DNA from: Paenibacillus polymyxa
GTDB taxonomy: Bacteria > Bacillota > Bacilli > Paenibacillales > Paenibacillaceae
Direction of reading: 5' to 3'
Assembly: GCF_018614975.1 (NCBI RefSeq)
Contig: NZ_JAGGNR010000013.1
Coordinates: 47,463 to 111,462 of the forward strand
DNA: 64,000 bases
The first letter of the stretch is position 1, and each line of letters begins with the position of its first letter. Below the pieces are notes generated by a model. That model did not search any database. It was not told where the DNA came from and was given only the letters and a program-made list of their open reading frames with translations. Positions 43,360-52,112 of the stretch are shown here, one piece after another. Made by a program: the position numbers and the translations under genes.

Positions 43360-44175
43360 TTAAGAGGGACGATTCATATTTTTCCCGTAATAGATCTCAT
43401 CCATCTCCAGCTTCAACCACTCCGTAATCTCCTGTTGTTCCTTCTTGCTGAGCTTATCCTTGGTGTACCCAAACAGATAATTGTCGAGATCGAATTCCCT
43501 CAGTTTACACTTGGTGTGAAAAATATTCTCCTGATAGACGTTCACGTCAATCATGTCAAAGCTGCTCTTGATCTCGTCTGGAATATAATTCTGAATGGAG
43601 CCGATCTCATGGTCAATGAACAGCTTGCGCCCGCTTGTATCCCGCGTGAAACCACGTACCCGGTAATCCATCGTCATAATGTCCGTATCGAATGAGTGGA
43701 TCAGATAATTCAGCGCCTTGAGCGGTGAGATCTCACCGCAGGTGGAGACATCAATGTCCGCACGGAAGGTACTGATACCTTCACTAGGATGAAACTCAGG
43801 GTAGGTGTGCACAGTAATATGGCTTTTATCCAGCTGCATGACAACGTTATCAGGCAGAGGGCCGGGAGATTCATCGAGTGATTCTTCAGGGATCTCCACG
43901 ATTGGACCTTCCGAGACAAGCATCGTAACACTCGCACCTTGAGGCACGTAATCCTGCTGGGCAACATTAAGAACGTGGGCTCCGATGATATCAGAGACGT
44001 TGTTCAGAATTTTACTCAGCCGGTCGGCGTTATATTGTTCATCGATATATTCAATGTAAGCTTCGCGTTCATCTTTGGTTTTGGTATAACAAATATCGTA
44101 CATATTAAAGCTCAGCGACTTGGTCAGGTTGTTAAATCCATGCAGTTGAATGCGCTGTTCTGGCGTAATTGTCAT
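43360..44175 (-). CDS. speD: S-adenosylmethionine decarboxylase proenzyme SpeD
   Basis: This enzyme makes decarboxylated SAM, the aminopropyl donor for spermidine. The proenzyme self-cleaves at Lys-Ser in [16 protein letters not shown], the Ser becoming the pyruvoyl group. Also seen are [20 protein letters not shown] and [15 protein letters not shown]. Its 271 residues match the larger Escherichia coli-type SpeD rather than the short Bacillus SpeH form. The ATG at 44175 follows AGGGGAA. No spermidine synthase gene is adjacent. Confidence 0.92.
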   Translation of the reverse strand: MTITPEQRIQLHGFNNLTKSLSFNMYDICYTKTKDEREAYIEYIDEQYNADRLSKILNNVSDIIGAHVLNVAQQDYVPQGASVTMLVSEGPIVEIPEESLDESPGPLPDNVVMQLDKSHITVHTYPEFHPSEGISTFRADIDVSTCGEISPLKALNYLIHSFDTDIMTMDYRVRGFTRDTSGRKLFIDHEIGSIQNYIPDEIKSSFDMIDVNVYQENIFHTKCKLREFDLDNYLFGYTKDKLSKKEQQEITEWLKLEMDEIYYGKNMNRPS

Positions 44176-44324
44176 GGTTGCAGTTCCCCTTATCCCATAC
44201 GACATATCATCGCAGTTATAATACTACTTATACCCAACCTGCCTCGAAAAAAAACATATGTACGTCATTCGAAATGTTATTCACCTCTGATAATCGCCCT
44301 GCATGAATGGAGCTCTGACGAACG

Positions 44325-44349
44325 ATACTGATCCACAAGGAATCAGTAT
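44325..44349 (-). terminator. Hairpin at the end of the YpsA-family gene
   Basis: ATACTGATCC and GGAATCAGTAT pair with a single bulged base around ACAA. The stem overlaps the stop codon of the gene at 44343. No T-tract was seen, so terminator activity is uncertain. Confidence 0.45.
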
Positions 44350-44921
44350 GAAGAATCATCAAAGTCAATAACATCGTTCATGCGCTCATCCTCGGCTACA
44401 GACTGGATATCTTCTGAAGTCACACTGATGATTGTATAGTCCTCGTTCTGCTGTTTCTTCATGGCTTTTTCCTTGATAAAACGGGGGCTACCATCCCCGG
44501 CATCTTCGTCATAAACGAGCAGAAGCCCGTCGCTTTTACGTAGCAACAGGTCATCCCGTGCAGTGAACTGCCACGGCCCGATATAAGGTTGATTGCTAAT
44601 CGCACCGTAATAGTCCACACCCGAGAGGATGGAACGGTAATACTCCTGCTTGTCTTCTTTCCATTGCTCCTCAGGGTTCTGAAAGGCAGTGATGATCGAC
44701 AGTTTCAGATGTGGATACGTCTTCTTCAGATCAATTACCACTTCGCAGGCCCACAAATCCACACCATATTGTCCTGGCGTCAATACCCACTCCAGTCCAT
44801 CCTCGACAAGAGGTGTGAGGCGGGATGAGATGGCTTTTTTGATAAAAGGGATACCTTCATGCTTCTGTCCAAAAATCTGCAATTCATGTGCACGGTAACC
44901 GGTAATTAACAGGTTTTTCAG
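44343..44921 (-). CDS. YpsA-family protein (DUF1273, SLOG-like)
   Basis: This 192-residue protein resembles Bacillus YpsA, a Rossmann-like SLOG-superfamily protein linked to cell division and stress in known members. The N-terminus reads LKNLLITGYRAHELQIFGQK. Later blocks are LTPGQYGVDLWACEVVIDLK and LLLVYDEDAGDG. The only start that includes the conserved first strand is CTG at 44921, 8 nt after AAAGGAGG; an in-frame stop lies upstream and the next TTG (44882) would delete the nucleotide-binding loop. The acidic C-terminal 25 residues are an extension. Confidence 0.82.
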   Translation of the reverse strand: MKNLLITGYRAHELQIFGQKHEGIPFIKKAISSRLTPLVEDGLEWVLTPGQYGVDLWACEVVIDLKKTYPHLKLSIITAFQNPEEQWKEDKQEYYRSILSGVDYYGAISNQPYIGPWQFTARDDLLLRKSDGLLLVYDEDAGDGSPRFIKEKAMKKQQNEDYTIISVTSEDIQSVAEDERMNDVIDFDDSSY

Positions 44922-44984
44922 GGGCCGTTCCTCCTTTCAGGCATGATCAATCCGTCATTCAGTCGATTCGCTATCAAGATGCAG

Positions 44985-46133
44985 TTATTTCGCGGGTGGA
45001 GCATCTGCACGGAACGGATACAGGAATGGCTTCGGAATATCCGTTTCGAATGACATTAACTCATCCGTTGTGGGATGAATAAACGAGAGTATACGTGCAT
45101 GAAGTCCGAGACGGCCAAGGTCTCTCGTACGTGCGCCGTATTTTCTGTCACCAGCAATAGGATGTCCGAGATCTTCCATATGCACACGAATCTGATTTTT
45201 ACGACCTGTCTCCAGACGCACTTCCAGCAGGGAGAACTCACGGTTCGACTTCAGACGTTTGTAATGTGTAATCGCATGTTGTCCATCATTCGGACGAGAG
45301 CTGGAGTACATTTTTAGCGTTTTGGTTTCCTTCAGCCAAGAAGAGATGGTGCCTTCTTCTTTGGCTACCGAACCTTCAACAAGGGCAACGTATACGCGGT
45401 CCTGCACATTTTCTTTCCAGTTGTTTTGCAGCTTCTGCTGCACCTCTTCACTTTTGGCAAACATCATCACACCGGACGTATCCCGATCCAGACGATGTAC
45501 GACAAAAATCCGGTTCAGCGGATTGGTGCGGCGCACATGCTCTGTCAGTTGGCGATAAGCCGTCAGGTCATCTGTCTTGTCAGCAGCAATGGACAACAGT
45601 CCGGCTTCCTTGCGAATCACAATGATATCATCGTCTTCATGCAAAATGTTAATACCCGTCAAGGATGGAGCAGCGACTGCACCTTCTTTTCGAATGTAGA
45701 CAATCTGACCTGGCGTCAGCGCCTCATTAAACTTGGTTACGACCTTCTGATCCACGGATACCTGTCCACGACCCAGAATGGACTTCACTGCGTTCCGTCC
45801 TGATTTCAAATGCTGCAACAGGAAGTTCAACAGTTCATCCGGTTCAGTCACTTTGTACTGGCGTGGTGGTTCCTGCTTGCGATAATAGGAATTGCCCGGG
45901 CGTTTGGATGCACTGGCATTTTTGGATTTGTTACCTCCAGCTTTCTTCGGTGCGGCCGATGATTTGGCAGCTAGTTGTTTTTTATTCTCCTCCGTATTGC
46001 GTGATGCGGAAGCTCCTGATGATTTTGCAGATGAGAAGTTAGACTTGCCTGACCGTGCTTTAGATGAACCTGCGTATGTTTTTCCCTTGGCCGTGGCTGA
46101 TGTTTTGCCTGTTGGACGTTTGCGTTTATTCAT
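44985..46133 (-). CDS. RluA-family pseudouridine synthase
   Basis: This RNA-modifying enzyme has 382 residues. The first 90 or so residues are a Lys/Ser/Ala-rich disordered extension. An S4-like segment (about 105-160, with LNFLLQHLKSGRNAVKSILG) follows. The catalytic domain carries VVHRLDRDTSGVMMFAKS, whose second Asp is the nucleophile. RLETGRKNQIRVHMEDLGHP is the other signature block. The ATG at 46133 has AAGGAG 9 nt upstream. The target uridine is unknown. The basic tail may add RNA affinity. Confidence 0.92.
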   Translation of the reverse strand: MNKRKRPTGKTSATAKGKTYAGSSKARSGKSNFSSAKSSGASASRNTEENKKQLAAKSSAAPKKAGGNKSKNASASKRPGNSYYRKQEPPRQYKVTEPDELLNFLLQHLKSGRNAVKSILGRGQVSVDQKVVTKFNEALTPGQIVYIRKEGAVAAPSLTGINILHEDDDIIVIRKEAGLLSIAADKTDDLTAYRQLTEHVRRTNPLNRIFVVHRLDRDTSGVMMFAKSEEVQQKLQNNWKENVQDRVYVALVEGSVAKEEGTISSWLKETKTLKMYSSSRPNDGQHAITHYKRLKSNREFSLLEVRLETGRKNQIRVHMEDLGHPIAGDRKYGARTRDLGRLGLHARILSFIHPTTDELMSFETDIPKPFLYPFRADAPPAK

Positions 46134-46322
46134 GAATAGTAATCTCCTTCTGAACAGCCTGTACCGCTTGTGTGCATACGATCCGTTCATTTCGTTATGC
46201 AGTTCAATATACCACTAACAGTCGACAAATAAAAATAGGTTCATGGAATCTGCTATACATCCAATCCGAAGAGTTGTGAGATTCATAGGATATGTTATCC
46301 CATAGCATTGGAGGTGTTACTC

Positions 46323-46730
46323 ATGGGCGTGTTTCTCGATATGAGAACTTCGATGAACTCGGGAACAGTTGGACAGCCCGGTTTGTCCCTGTCAGAATCG
46401 CCGACAGCGTTCGGCGCTATTGGTCTTCAGACGCAGGGAGTGGTGAACCCTATTATTACGTTGAACGGGACAGTAGGTGTTACGGGAGAACTGGGAGATA
46501 CCTTTGTTGTTGAGCTTGTGCGGGGTTTTTTATATGATCCTTTCTATGTTATCTACCGTGCTGAAGGTACGATCGGACAGAACGGAGGTGCCGAATTTCA
46601 TTCGTTCACAGCTCAGGATCTGTCTGCACCACCAGCACTGGAAAGTGTGTATACTTCGTTCATCTCGGGGGTGTCCACAGCAGTAAGAACCGGGCCGGAG
46701 ATGTTATACGGTATTGCAGCCACCAAATAA
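46323..46730 (+). CDS. Hypothetical beta-rich protein
   Basis: I do not recognise the family. The 135-residue product lacks a signal peptide and is Gly/Thr/Val-rich with predicted strands (GVVNPIITLNGTVGVTGELG and YVIYRAEGTIGQNG). GGAGGT lies 7 nt upstream of the ATG. The composition recalls small spore-surface or exosporium-type domains, but no motif proves that. It converges on the GT-D gene. Confidence 0.7.
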   Translation: MGVFLDMRTSMNSGTVGQPGLSLSESPTAFGAIGLQTQGVVNPIITLNGTVGVTGELGDTFVVELVRGFLYDPFYVIYRAEGTIGQNGGAEFHSFTAQDLSAPPALESVYTSFISGVSTAVRTGPEMLYGIAATK

Positions 46731-46862
46731 TGGTGAAGATCGTAATGTGAGAACAGCAACGTGCTTCGACATCGCTTTTCTTACGGCAGAGTTCGCTTTA
46801 CAACCCAGAAATCCCAGAAGTACATGTCCATGTAGTGATATGGTTCGACTAGCGCTCAGCAT

Positions 46863-46893
46863 GAACCCCCCGACTCCTTGAGCCGGGGGGTTC
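46863..46893. terminator. GC-rich hairpin between convergent genes
   Basis: GAACCCCCCG (46863-46872) pairs perfectly with CGGGGGGTTC (46884-46893). No T-tract follows on either strand. Confidence 0.7.
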
Positions 46894-46955
46894 TGCCGTA
46901 CAAGCATATGCATGTTTCGAATGCAACCGATTCAAAGTTGAAGGAGCCCTGAAAA

Positions 46956-47666
46956 TCAGTTGGCACGTCCTTTCAGAATGATGTTGTTGGCTTTGCCAAA
47001 GTCGATGGCGACTTTACCAGCGAGTGCGGCTGTTCGCTCAGCAAGAACAACCGCGTTGACGCCGCAGGAGAAGAGAGCCACATCGAAGGTATCTTGATTC
47101 GTCTGAATCCACTCCAGCGTGTCCTGCATCTGATCATAGCTGTCGAAGGGCAGTGTAGTTACTATACTCAGATGATACGGTTCAGATATGAGTGTAGCAC
47201 GCAGTGCCTCGATCTCACGGGTAACGAGAAGCACGCGTTTGCCTGCGAGCATCTGCCAGAAACGCGGGTTCTGCGCCAGCTCCCGATTGACACAGGCATG
47301 ACAAGTCATTGGAGGCGAGATGCCAAAGTGTGCAAACACCATATCGGTCAAGGGTCTTTTGAGATAATCCGGAGCGTTAATGGTGCTGTCACCGCGGGGA
47401 AGAATGCCGACGATATCCGCACGTTGCAAGGAGGCCGCGACTTCATCCCGGAGCTGCGGGTTGGGCAGAGTCAATCCTTTTTGTCCTAGATTAGCCTTAA
47501 TGGCCCAACGCTCCTGAAGAACCTGTTCCGTGCTCCACACCGTTTCCTGAGACATGACGATGTTCTCTCCATCGCCAACGCGTACAAGAGACAACGGTCG
47601 CTCTTCGAGCAGTGCCGCTTCAAGCTGATCAAGCACACCATCCATTTCAAGATAGATCGAATTCAT
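46956..47666 (-). CDS. GT-D-fold glycosyltransferase-like protein
   Basis: This is a 236-residue protein with the GT-D (DUF1792-type) signature RVGDGENIV near residue 29, and GILPRGDSTINAPDYLKRP in the middle. Near the C-terminus VALFSCGVNAVVLAERTAAL and AIDFGKANN fit the nucleotide-sugar-binding end. Known GT-D enzymes extend protein-linked or surface glycans. AAAGGAGG lies about 12 nt before the ATG. It is divergent from the glycan genes that follow, and likely belongs with them. Confidence 0.75.
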   Translation of the reverse strand: MNSIYLEMDGVLDQLEAALLEERPLSLVRVGDGENIVMSQETVWSTEQVLQERWAIKANLGQKGLTLPNPQLRDEVAASLQRADIVGILPRGDSTINAPDYLKRPLTDMVFAHFGISPPMTCHACVNRELAQNPRFWQMLAGKRVLLVTREIEALRATLISEPYHLSIVTTLPFDSYDQMQDTLEWIQTNQDTFDVALFSCGVNAVVLAERTAALAGKVAIDFGKANNIILKGRAN

Positions 47667-47984
47667 TCGAGTGGTTGCCTCCTTTGAAAAATGAACTGCT
47701 CTATTCTATGTTGCGGCTGCAGAAATGATATGTACGTTCGACCCGCAGGGCACCATCTTCAGCTGTATATCAATCTATTTCGTTGAGAATCAGTGCATTC
47801 GTCCGTACCGCTTCTATTAACATTTCATACCTTATAGAGTCGGCAGGATTGGAAAGCTAGATCTGGATGGATTGTCAGCACCAGACAGCCGGAAGTTGTG
47901 TTTCGTATGAAAACGACTGTTGAAACTATGAAAATGGCAGGTATCCGCTGAAAGAAGATGGCAGAGTTCATGAGGAGGAATGTT

Positions 47985-48674
47985 ATGTCCAGGAAAGTGG
48001 TTATAGAAATTAATTTCAACAATTATGGGCTCGACCCGCAGCGATTGACGAGAGAATGGCTGGAGCGGCGGATGAGCATTTTTCGCACATTTACATTGCA
48101 CTGCCTCAAAGCTCAGACGAATCAGGATTTCCTGACGGTAGTGAAGTTATCCAAGGAATCGGGAGAAGTGATGCAGGAGATTCTCGCGGAACAGGAGCCA
48201 CTGCCTGCAAACATTCGTTTTGGAACCCATATTGAGAGTGTGCGAGCGATTTTGGCATTTGCTGAAGGGGCGGAGCACATCTATATTGCCCGTCTGGATT
48301 CGGATGACCTGTATCACCGGACCTTTGTACAGCAGCTATATGATGTGCAACCACAGCCCGAGACGATGGCCCTGATTAATCAGAACGGTTATCTCTGGGA
48401 TAGCGTGAACAACGAGATGGCACCTGCGTTTCATCGTTCTCCGCAATTCTACGTCTACCTGTATAAAACAGCGGAGTACGCATCCGGGTATCGGGTGAAG
48501 CTGCCGGGCCGAGGTACGCACGGCAATGTCATCGATCTGCCGCATGAGCTGCTGACGCCGCGCAATTACGTCAACATCGTGCATTCGAGCAATACTTCGG
48601 TCAAAAAGGTACCACCCAAAGACCGGTTAAGCCGCGAAGAGATGGCACAGGTATTACGCGAATTCATGATCTGA
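47985..48674 (+). CDS. Putative rhamnosyltransferase-like glycosyltransferase
   Basis: This is a 229-residue GT-A-like enzyme resembling the putative rhamnosyltransferase family (PF11316-type). The N-terminal strand KVVIEINFNNYGLD is followed by a region ending in AEGAEHIYIARLDSDDLYHR, with the DSDD metal-binding motif near residue 107. The C-terminal part includes HGNVIDLPHELLTPRNYVNI. The ATG at 47985 follows GAGGAGGA at 7 nt. It is the first gene of the plus-strand glycan cluster. The sugar donor is inferred only from family. Confidence 0.72.
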   Translation: MSRKVVIEINFNNYGLDPQRLTREWLERRMSIFRTFTLHCLKAQTNQDFLTVVKLSKESGEVMQEILAEQEPLPANIRFGTHIESVRAILAFAEGAEHIYIARLDSDDLYHRTFVQQLYDVQPQPETMALINQNGYLWDSVNNEMAPAFHRSPQFYVYLYKTAEYASGYRVKLPGRGTHGNVIDLPHELLTPRNYVNIVHSSNTSVKKVPPKDRLSREEMAQVLREFMI

Positions 48675-48692
48675 TCAGGGAGGGGTATATGC

Positions 48693-49682
48693 ATGATTAA
48701 AGGACAAACGATTCTGGTTACCGGGGGCACAGGCTCCTGGGGTCAAAAGCTGACCGAGGTGCTGCTGGAACAGGACCCGGCAGAGATTCGCCTCCTGTCA
48801 CGTAACGAATATGCCCAGATTGCGATGCAACGAGAGTTCAACCATGACCCGCGTCTGCGATTCGTCATTGGGGATATTCGGGATTATCGGGCAGTGGAAG
48901 ATGCGTGCAAAGGCGTGGATGTGCTCTTCCATCTGGCTGCGCTGAAGCATGTACCGGTCTGCGAGGATCAGCCGGATGAAGCGTTCAAGACCAATGTGAT
49001 CGGGACGCAGAACATTATTCGGGCTGCGATCCGCATGCAGGTTCCCAAAGTCATTGATGTGTCCACCGATAAGGCGGTAGATCCGATTAACGTATACGGC
49101 ATGACGAAGGCCCTGGGTGAGAAAATGATGATTCGTGCCAACTGGTTGAGCGAAGTCACTCGGTTTGTATGTATCCGCGGTGGCAATGTGCTGGGTACCA
49201 GCGGAAGTGTGGTGCCCTTGTTCCGTCGTCAGATTGATGAAGGCAAGAGCCCGACCATTACGGACAAAGGCATGTCCCGTTTTTTCTTGACGCGCACCGA
49301 AGCCATACATCTACTGCTTAAGGCGGCTGAGGCGGCTGTGGGCGGAGAGACTTTTGTGATGAAAATGAAAGCTTGCAAGATGACGGAACTAGCATCCGTC
49401 ATGTTGGAACACGCCGGTCGTCCATCCTTCGATTATACGGTGACGGGAATACGTCCAGGCGAGAAATTGCATGAAGTGCTGATCTCGCCCTTTGAAGCAC
49501 CGCGTACGTATCAATACGATGCTCAGTATTATGTGATCCTTCCGGAGCACAAGGACAAGAGCCTGACGGATCAGTACAGCAGTCTGCCTCGTGTGAACTT
49601 CTCCGAGTATCGCTCGGACAGTGCCATGATGAACAAACCAGCGATTGCCCGTTTCTTACGTGCAGGCGGCTATATCGATTAA
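48693..49682 (+). CDS. CapD/PseB-type nucleotide-sugar dehydratase
   Basis: This is an extended SDR enzyme of 329 residues, predicted to act on UDP-GlcNAc as a 4,6-dehydratase or epimerase. The NAD motif is VTGGTGSWGQKL at residues 9-20. HLAALKHVPVCE near 88 and VSTDKAVDPINVYGMTK near 125, with the Tyr/Lys pair, are characteristic of CapD/PseB. TGIRPGEKLHEVLIS is near 250. GGGAGGGG lies 7 nt upstream. It sits 18 bp after the glycosyltransferase and 34 bp before the UDP-sugar dehydrogenase. Confidence 0.9.
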   Translation: MIKGQTILVTGGTGSWGQKLTEVLLEQDPAEIRLLSRNEYAQIAMQREFNHDPRLRFVIGDIRDYRAVEDACKGVDVLFHLAALKHVPVCEDQPDEAFKTNVIGTQNIIRAAIRMQVPKVIDVSTDKAVDPINVYGMTKALGEKMMIRANWLSEVTRFVCIRGGNVLGTSGSVVPLFRRQIDEGKSPTITDKGMSRFFLTRTEAIHLLLKAAEAAVGGETFVMKMKACKMTELASVMLEHAGRPSFDYTVTGIRPGEKLHEVLISPFEAPRTYQYDAQYYVILPEHKDKSLTDQYSSLPRVNFSEYRSDSAMMNKPAIARFLRAGGYID

Positions 49683-49716
49683 CCGAAGGGAGGCGGAGCG
49701 TTTGGAGGTGGAAGGA

Positions 49717-51228
49717 ATGGAAGAGAAACATCAGCACGAGCAGCACGAAGGAAAAGAAGGGCCGCAGCAACATAATACACTTCAACACATCAATGACCGC
49801 TCCCTGAAGGCTGTTGTCATCGGTCTCGGTTATGTCGGTTTACCCATGGCCGTGGAGATGGCACAGGCAGGTTATCAGGTCCACGGGATTGACATCGATA
49901 CCTCCAAGATAACCAAGCTGAACGCCGGGCATTCGTATGTCATCGGTATAGAAGATGATGTCCTGCGGTTTCTGATGCAGGCAGGATTGTTCACGGCAAG
50001 CACTGATTATGCAGCTGTGGCACAGGCGAATATCATTGTAATCTGTGTGCCTACCCCGTTGACTGTCGAGCATCAACCAGATATCTCGTTTATCTCGGCC
50101 GCGGTGGATGGTCTGACTCCGTATTTGCAGGAAAGCAGCCTGGTTATTCTGGAAAGCACGACCTATCCGGGCACGACGGAAGAACGCGTGAAACAACCGA
50201 TTGAAGCGGCAAACGGCTGGCGAGCTGGAGAACAGTTCTACGTCTGTTATTCTCCGGAGCGGGTAGATCCGGGCAGTGTGCATTATGGTGTGAAAAATAC
50301 CCCGAAGATCATTGGTGGCTCCACACCCGCTTGTCTGAATTATGGTAAACAATTCTACGGCTCGTTCCTCAATGAAGTTGTTCCGGTTAGTTCAACAACG
50401 GTAGCGGAGACGGCAAAGCTGTTCGAAAATACATTTCGCAGTGTCAATATTGCACTTGTGAATGAGTTGACCCCGGCCTGTGAACAGATGGGGGTAAACA
50501 TCTGGGAAGTACTGAATGCGGCGGCAACGAAGCCGTTTGGTTATATGCCATTCTATCCGGGTCCCGGCATTGGTGGACATTGTATCCCAATCGATCCGAT
50601 CTATCTGTCCTGGGCTGCAAATCGTCAGGGATCGGAGCTGCAATTCATTCAGCTGGCGGATGCAACCAATCGGCAAATGCCAGAGAGAGTGGTGAAGCGT
50701 GCCGCGGAGCTGCTGGAGCAGAAGGGTGTATCTGTGCGGGGAGCACGTGTTGTACTGGCGGGTATGGCTTATAAAAAAGACATTGATGACCTGCGCGAAT
50801 CGCCAGCATTGGATGTCTTCCGGCTGCTGAGCGTAGCGGGTGCAGATGTGGTTTTCACCGATCCAATGGTGCCTGTCTTCCGCAAGGATGACGGTACAGT
50901 ATTGCACTCTTGTCCAGCGGTGCCGGAATTATGGACAGGAGCTGATCTGGTGATCATCACCACGGATCATTCGGGATTCAATTATCAGGAGATGGCAGAT
51001 CATGCAAAGCTGATATTCGATACACGCAATGCAACGGCCGGATGCCACGGGGGAAATATTGTGGTGCTGGGCATGCCTCTACGGCCTGAGGTGAAGGGAG
51101 TTCGCGAGCAACAAGAAATCGTAGCATGGGTAGGACAAAAAGAAGAGGCAGTCGAGGATAGTGCAGCTCACCATGAAGTTGCAATCGGTCCCGACGAGGA
51201 TCAGGGAGATGCCCATGGCGAATCATGA
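49717..51228 (+). CDS. Nucleotide-sugar dehydrogenase (UDP-ManNAc/UDP-Glc dehydrogenase family)
   Basis: This enzyme oxidises a UDP-hexose to a uronate for surface polysaccharide. After a charged His/Gln/Glu-rich 30-residue N-terminus, the NAD motif GLGYVGLPMAVEMA begins near residue 36. The active-site Cys is in PGPGIGGHCIPIDPIYLSW near 285. VLAGMAYKKDIDDLRESPAL opens the C-terminal domain. The ATG at 49717 has GGAGG 8 nt upstream; a TTG at 49702 is a rival. The GGHCIP block is of the WecC type, favouring UDP-ManNAc. It overlaps the methyltransferase by 14 bp. Confidence 0.9.
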   Translation: MEEKHQHEQHEGKEGPQQHNTLQHINDRSLKAVVIGLGYVGLPMAVEMAQAGYQVHGIDIDTSKITKLNAGHSYVIGIEDDVLRFLMQAGLFTASTDYAAVAQANIIVICVPTPLTVEHQPDISFISAAVDGLTPYLQESSLVILESTTYPGTTEERVKQPIEAANGWRAGEQFYVCYSPERVDPGSVHYGVKNTPKIIGGSTPACLNYGKQFYGSFLNEVVPVSSTTVAETAKLFENTFRSVNIALVNELTPACEQMGVNIWEVLNAAATKPFGYMPFYPGPGIGGHCIPIDPIYLSWAANRQGSELQFIQLADATNRQMPERVVKRAAELLEQKGVSVRGARVVLAGMAYKKDIDDLRESPALDVFRLLSVAGADVVFTDPMVPVFRKDDGTVLHSCPAVPELWTGADLVIITTDHSGFNYQEMADHAKLIFDTRNATAGCHGGNIVVLGMPLRPEVKGVREQQEIVAWVGQKEEAVEDSAAHHEVAIGPDEDQGDAHGES

Positions 51229-51961
51229 CCGGGTGAGTGAACGTTATTACGGCGAGATTAATTCGGAAGATTCTCATGAAGCGACGAGAACACGTATCCA
51301 CTGGATGTGCCGTGAGGCGACAGGCAAACGTATCCTGGATGTCGGGTGCAGTCAGGGCATTACGTCCATTCTGCTGGCACGTGAAGGATTTCGTGTAACA
51401 GGGATCGATCTGGAAGAAGAAAGTGTGCGATATGCGCAAGCTGAGCTTGCCAAAGAGTCCAGGCCAGTCAGGAACAATGTGGTTTTTCGAATGCTGGATA
51501 TTACGCAATGGAAAGTAAGGACTACCTTTGATACTGTGCTGCTTGGAGAAGTGCTGGAACATTTTGCTCATCCAGCGACGTTACTGATCCAGATTCATCG
51601 GCTGTTGCAAGAAGATGGGACGCTGGTTGTGACTGTGCCGTATGGGTATCACCCGTTCTATGACCACAAGCAAACGTTCTATGCGGGAAGCCTGGCGATA
51701 ACCCTGATGCCGTATTTTGAAGTCTTGAAACTCGAAGTTCATCATAAATATCTATGTTGCGTGGCCCGCAAACGGCGGAATACACAGCTGCATATGTCGC
51801 CAACGTTGGATCAACTGATGGAGTGGATGGAGCTGGACCATGTTCATTTTGCCGAGGTGGAACAACAGCACCTCCGTGTCATGAAGCAGCGGAAGAAGGC
51901 ACTGGACAGTGCGGTGGAGCAGGTGAAACGGCTGCGCCGTCAGGAGAACGAAGAAGGGTAG
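51215..51961 (+). CDS. Class I SAM-dependent methyltransferase
   Basis: This is a 248-residue methyltransferase. The SAM motif I is RILDVGCSQGITSILLAREG near residue 36. The acidic residue of motif II is in VTGIDLEEES, and TVLLGEVLEHFAHP is motif IV-like. The last 45 residues are a charged helix rich in Gln/Lys/Arg. The ATG at 51215 has AGGGAGA just upstream and overlaps the dehydrogenase. Its location in a glycan cluster suggests sugar or glycan O-methylation; that is an inference. Confidence 0.88.
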   Translation: MANHDRVSERYYGEINSEDSHEATRTRIHWMCREATGKRILDVGCSQGITSILLAREGFRVTGIDLEEESVRYAQAELAKESRPVRNNVVFRMLDITQWKVRTTFDTVLLGEVLEHFAHPATLLIQIHRLLQEDGTLVVTVPYGYHPFYDHKQTFYAGSLAITLMPYFEVLKLEVHHKYLCCVARKRRNTQLHMSPTLDQLMEWMELDHVHFAEVEQQHLRVMKQRKKALDSAVEQVKRLRRQENEEG

Positions 51962-52112
51962 AAGCAACGTGACATGGATGGCAAACGTTGAGTTGTAGGG
52001 TTCGAGAAAGTAAGGTCACTACCATTAGAGTGGAAAGGGCTGGAACAAAGAACTAAGGAAGCAAAATTGTCATCCTATCGCAATACGCGTACGACAGGAA
52101 GGGGCTCAAAAC

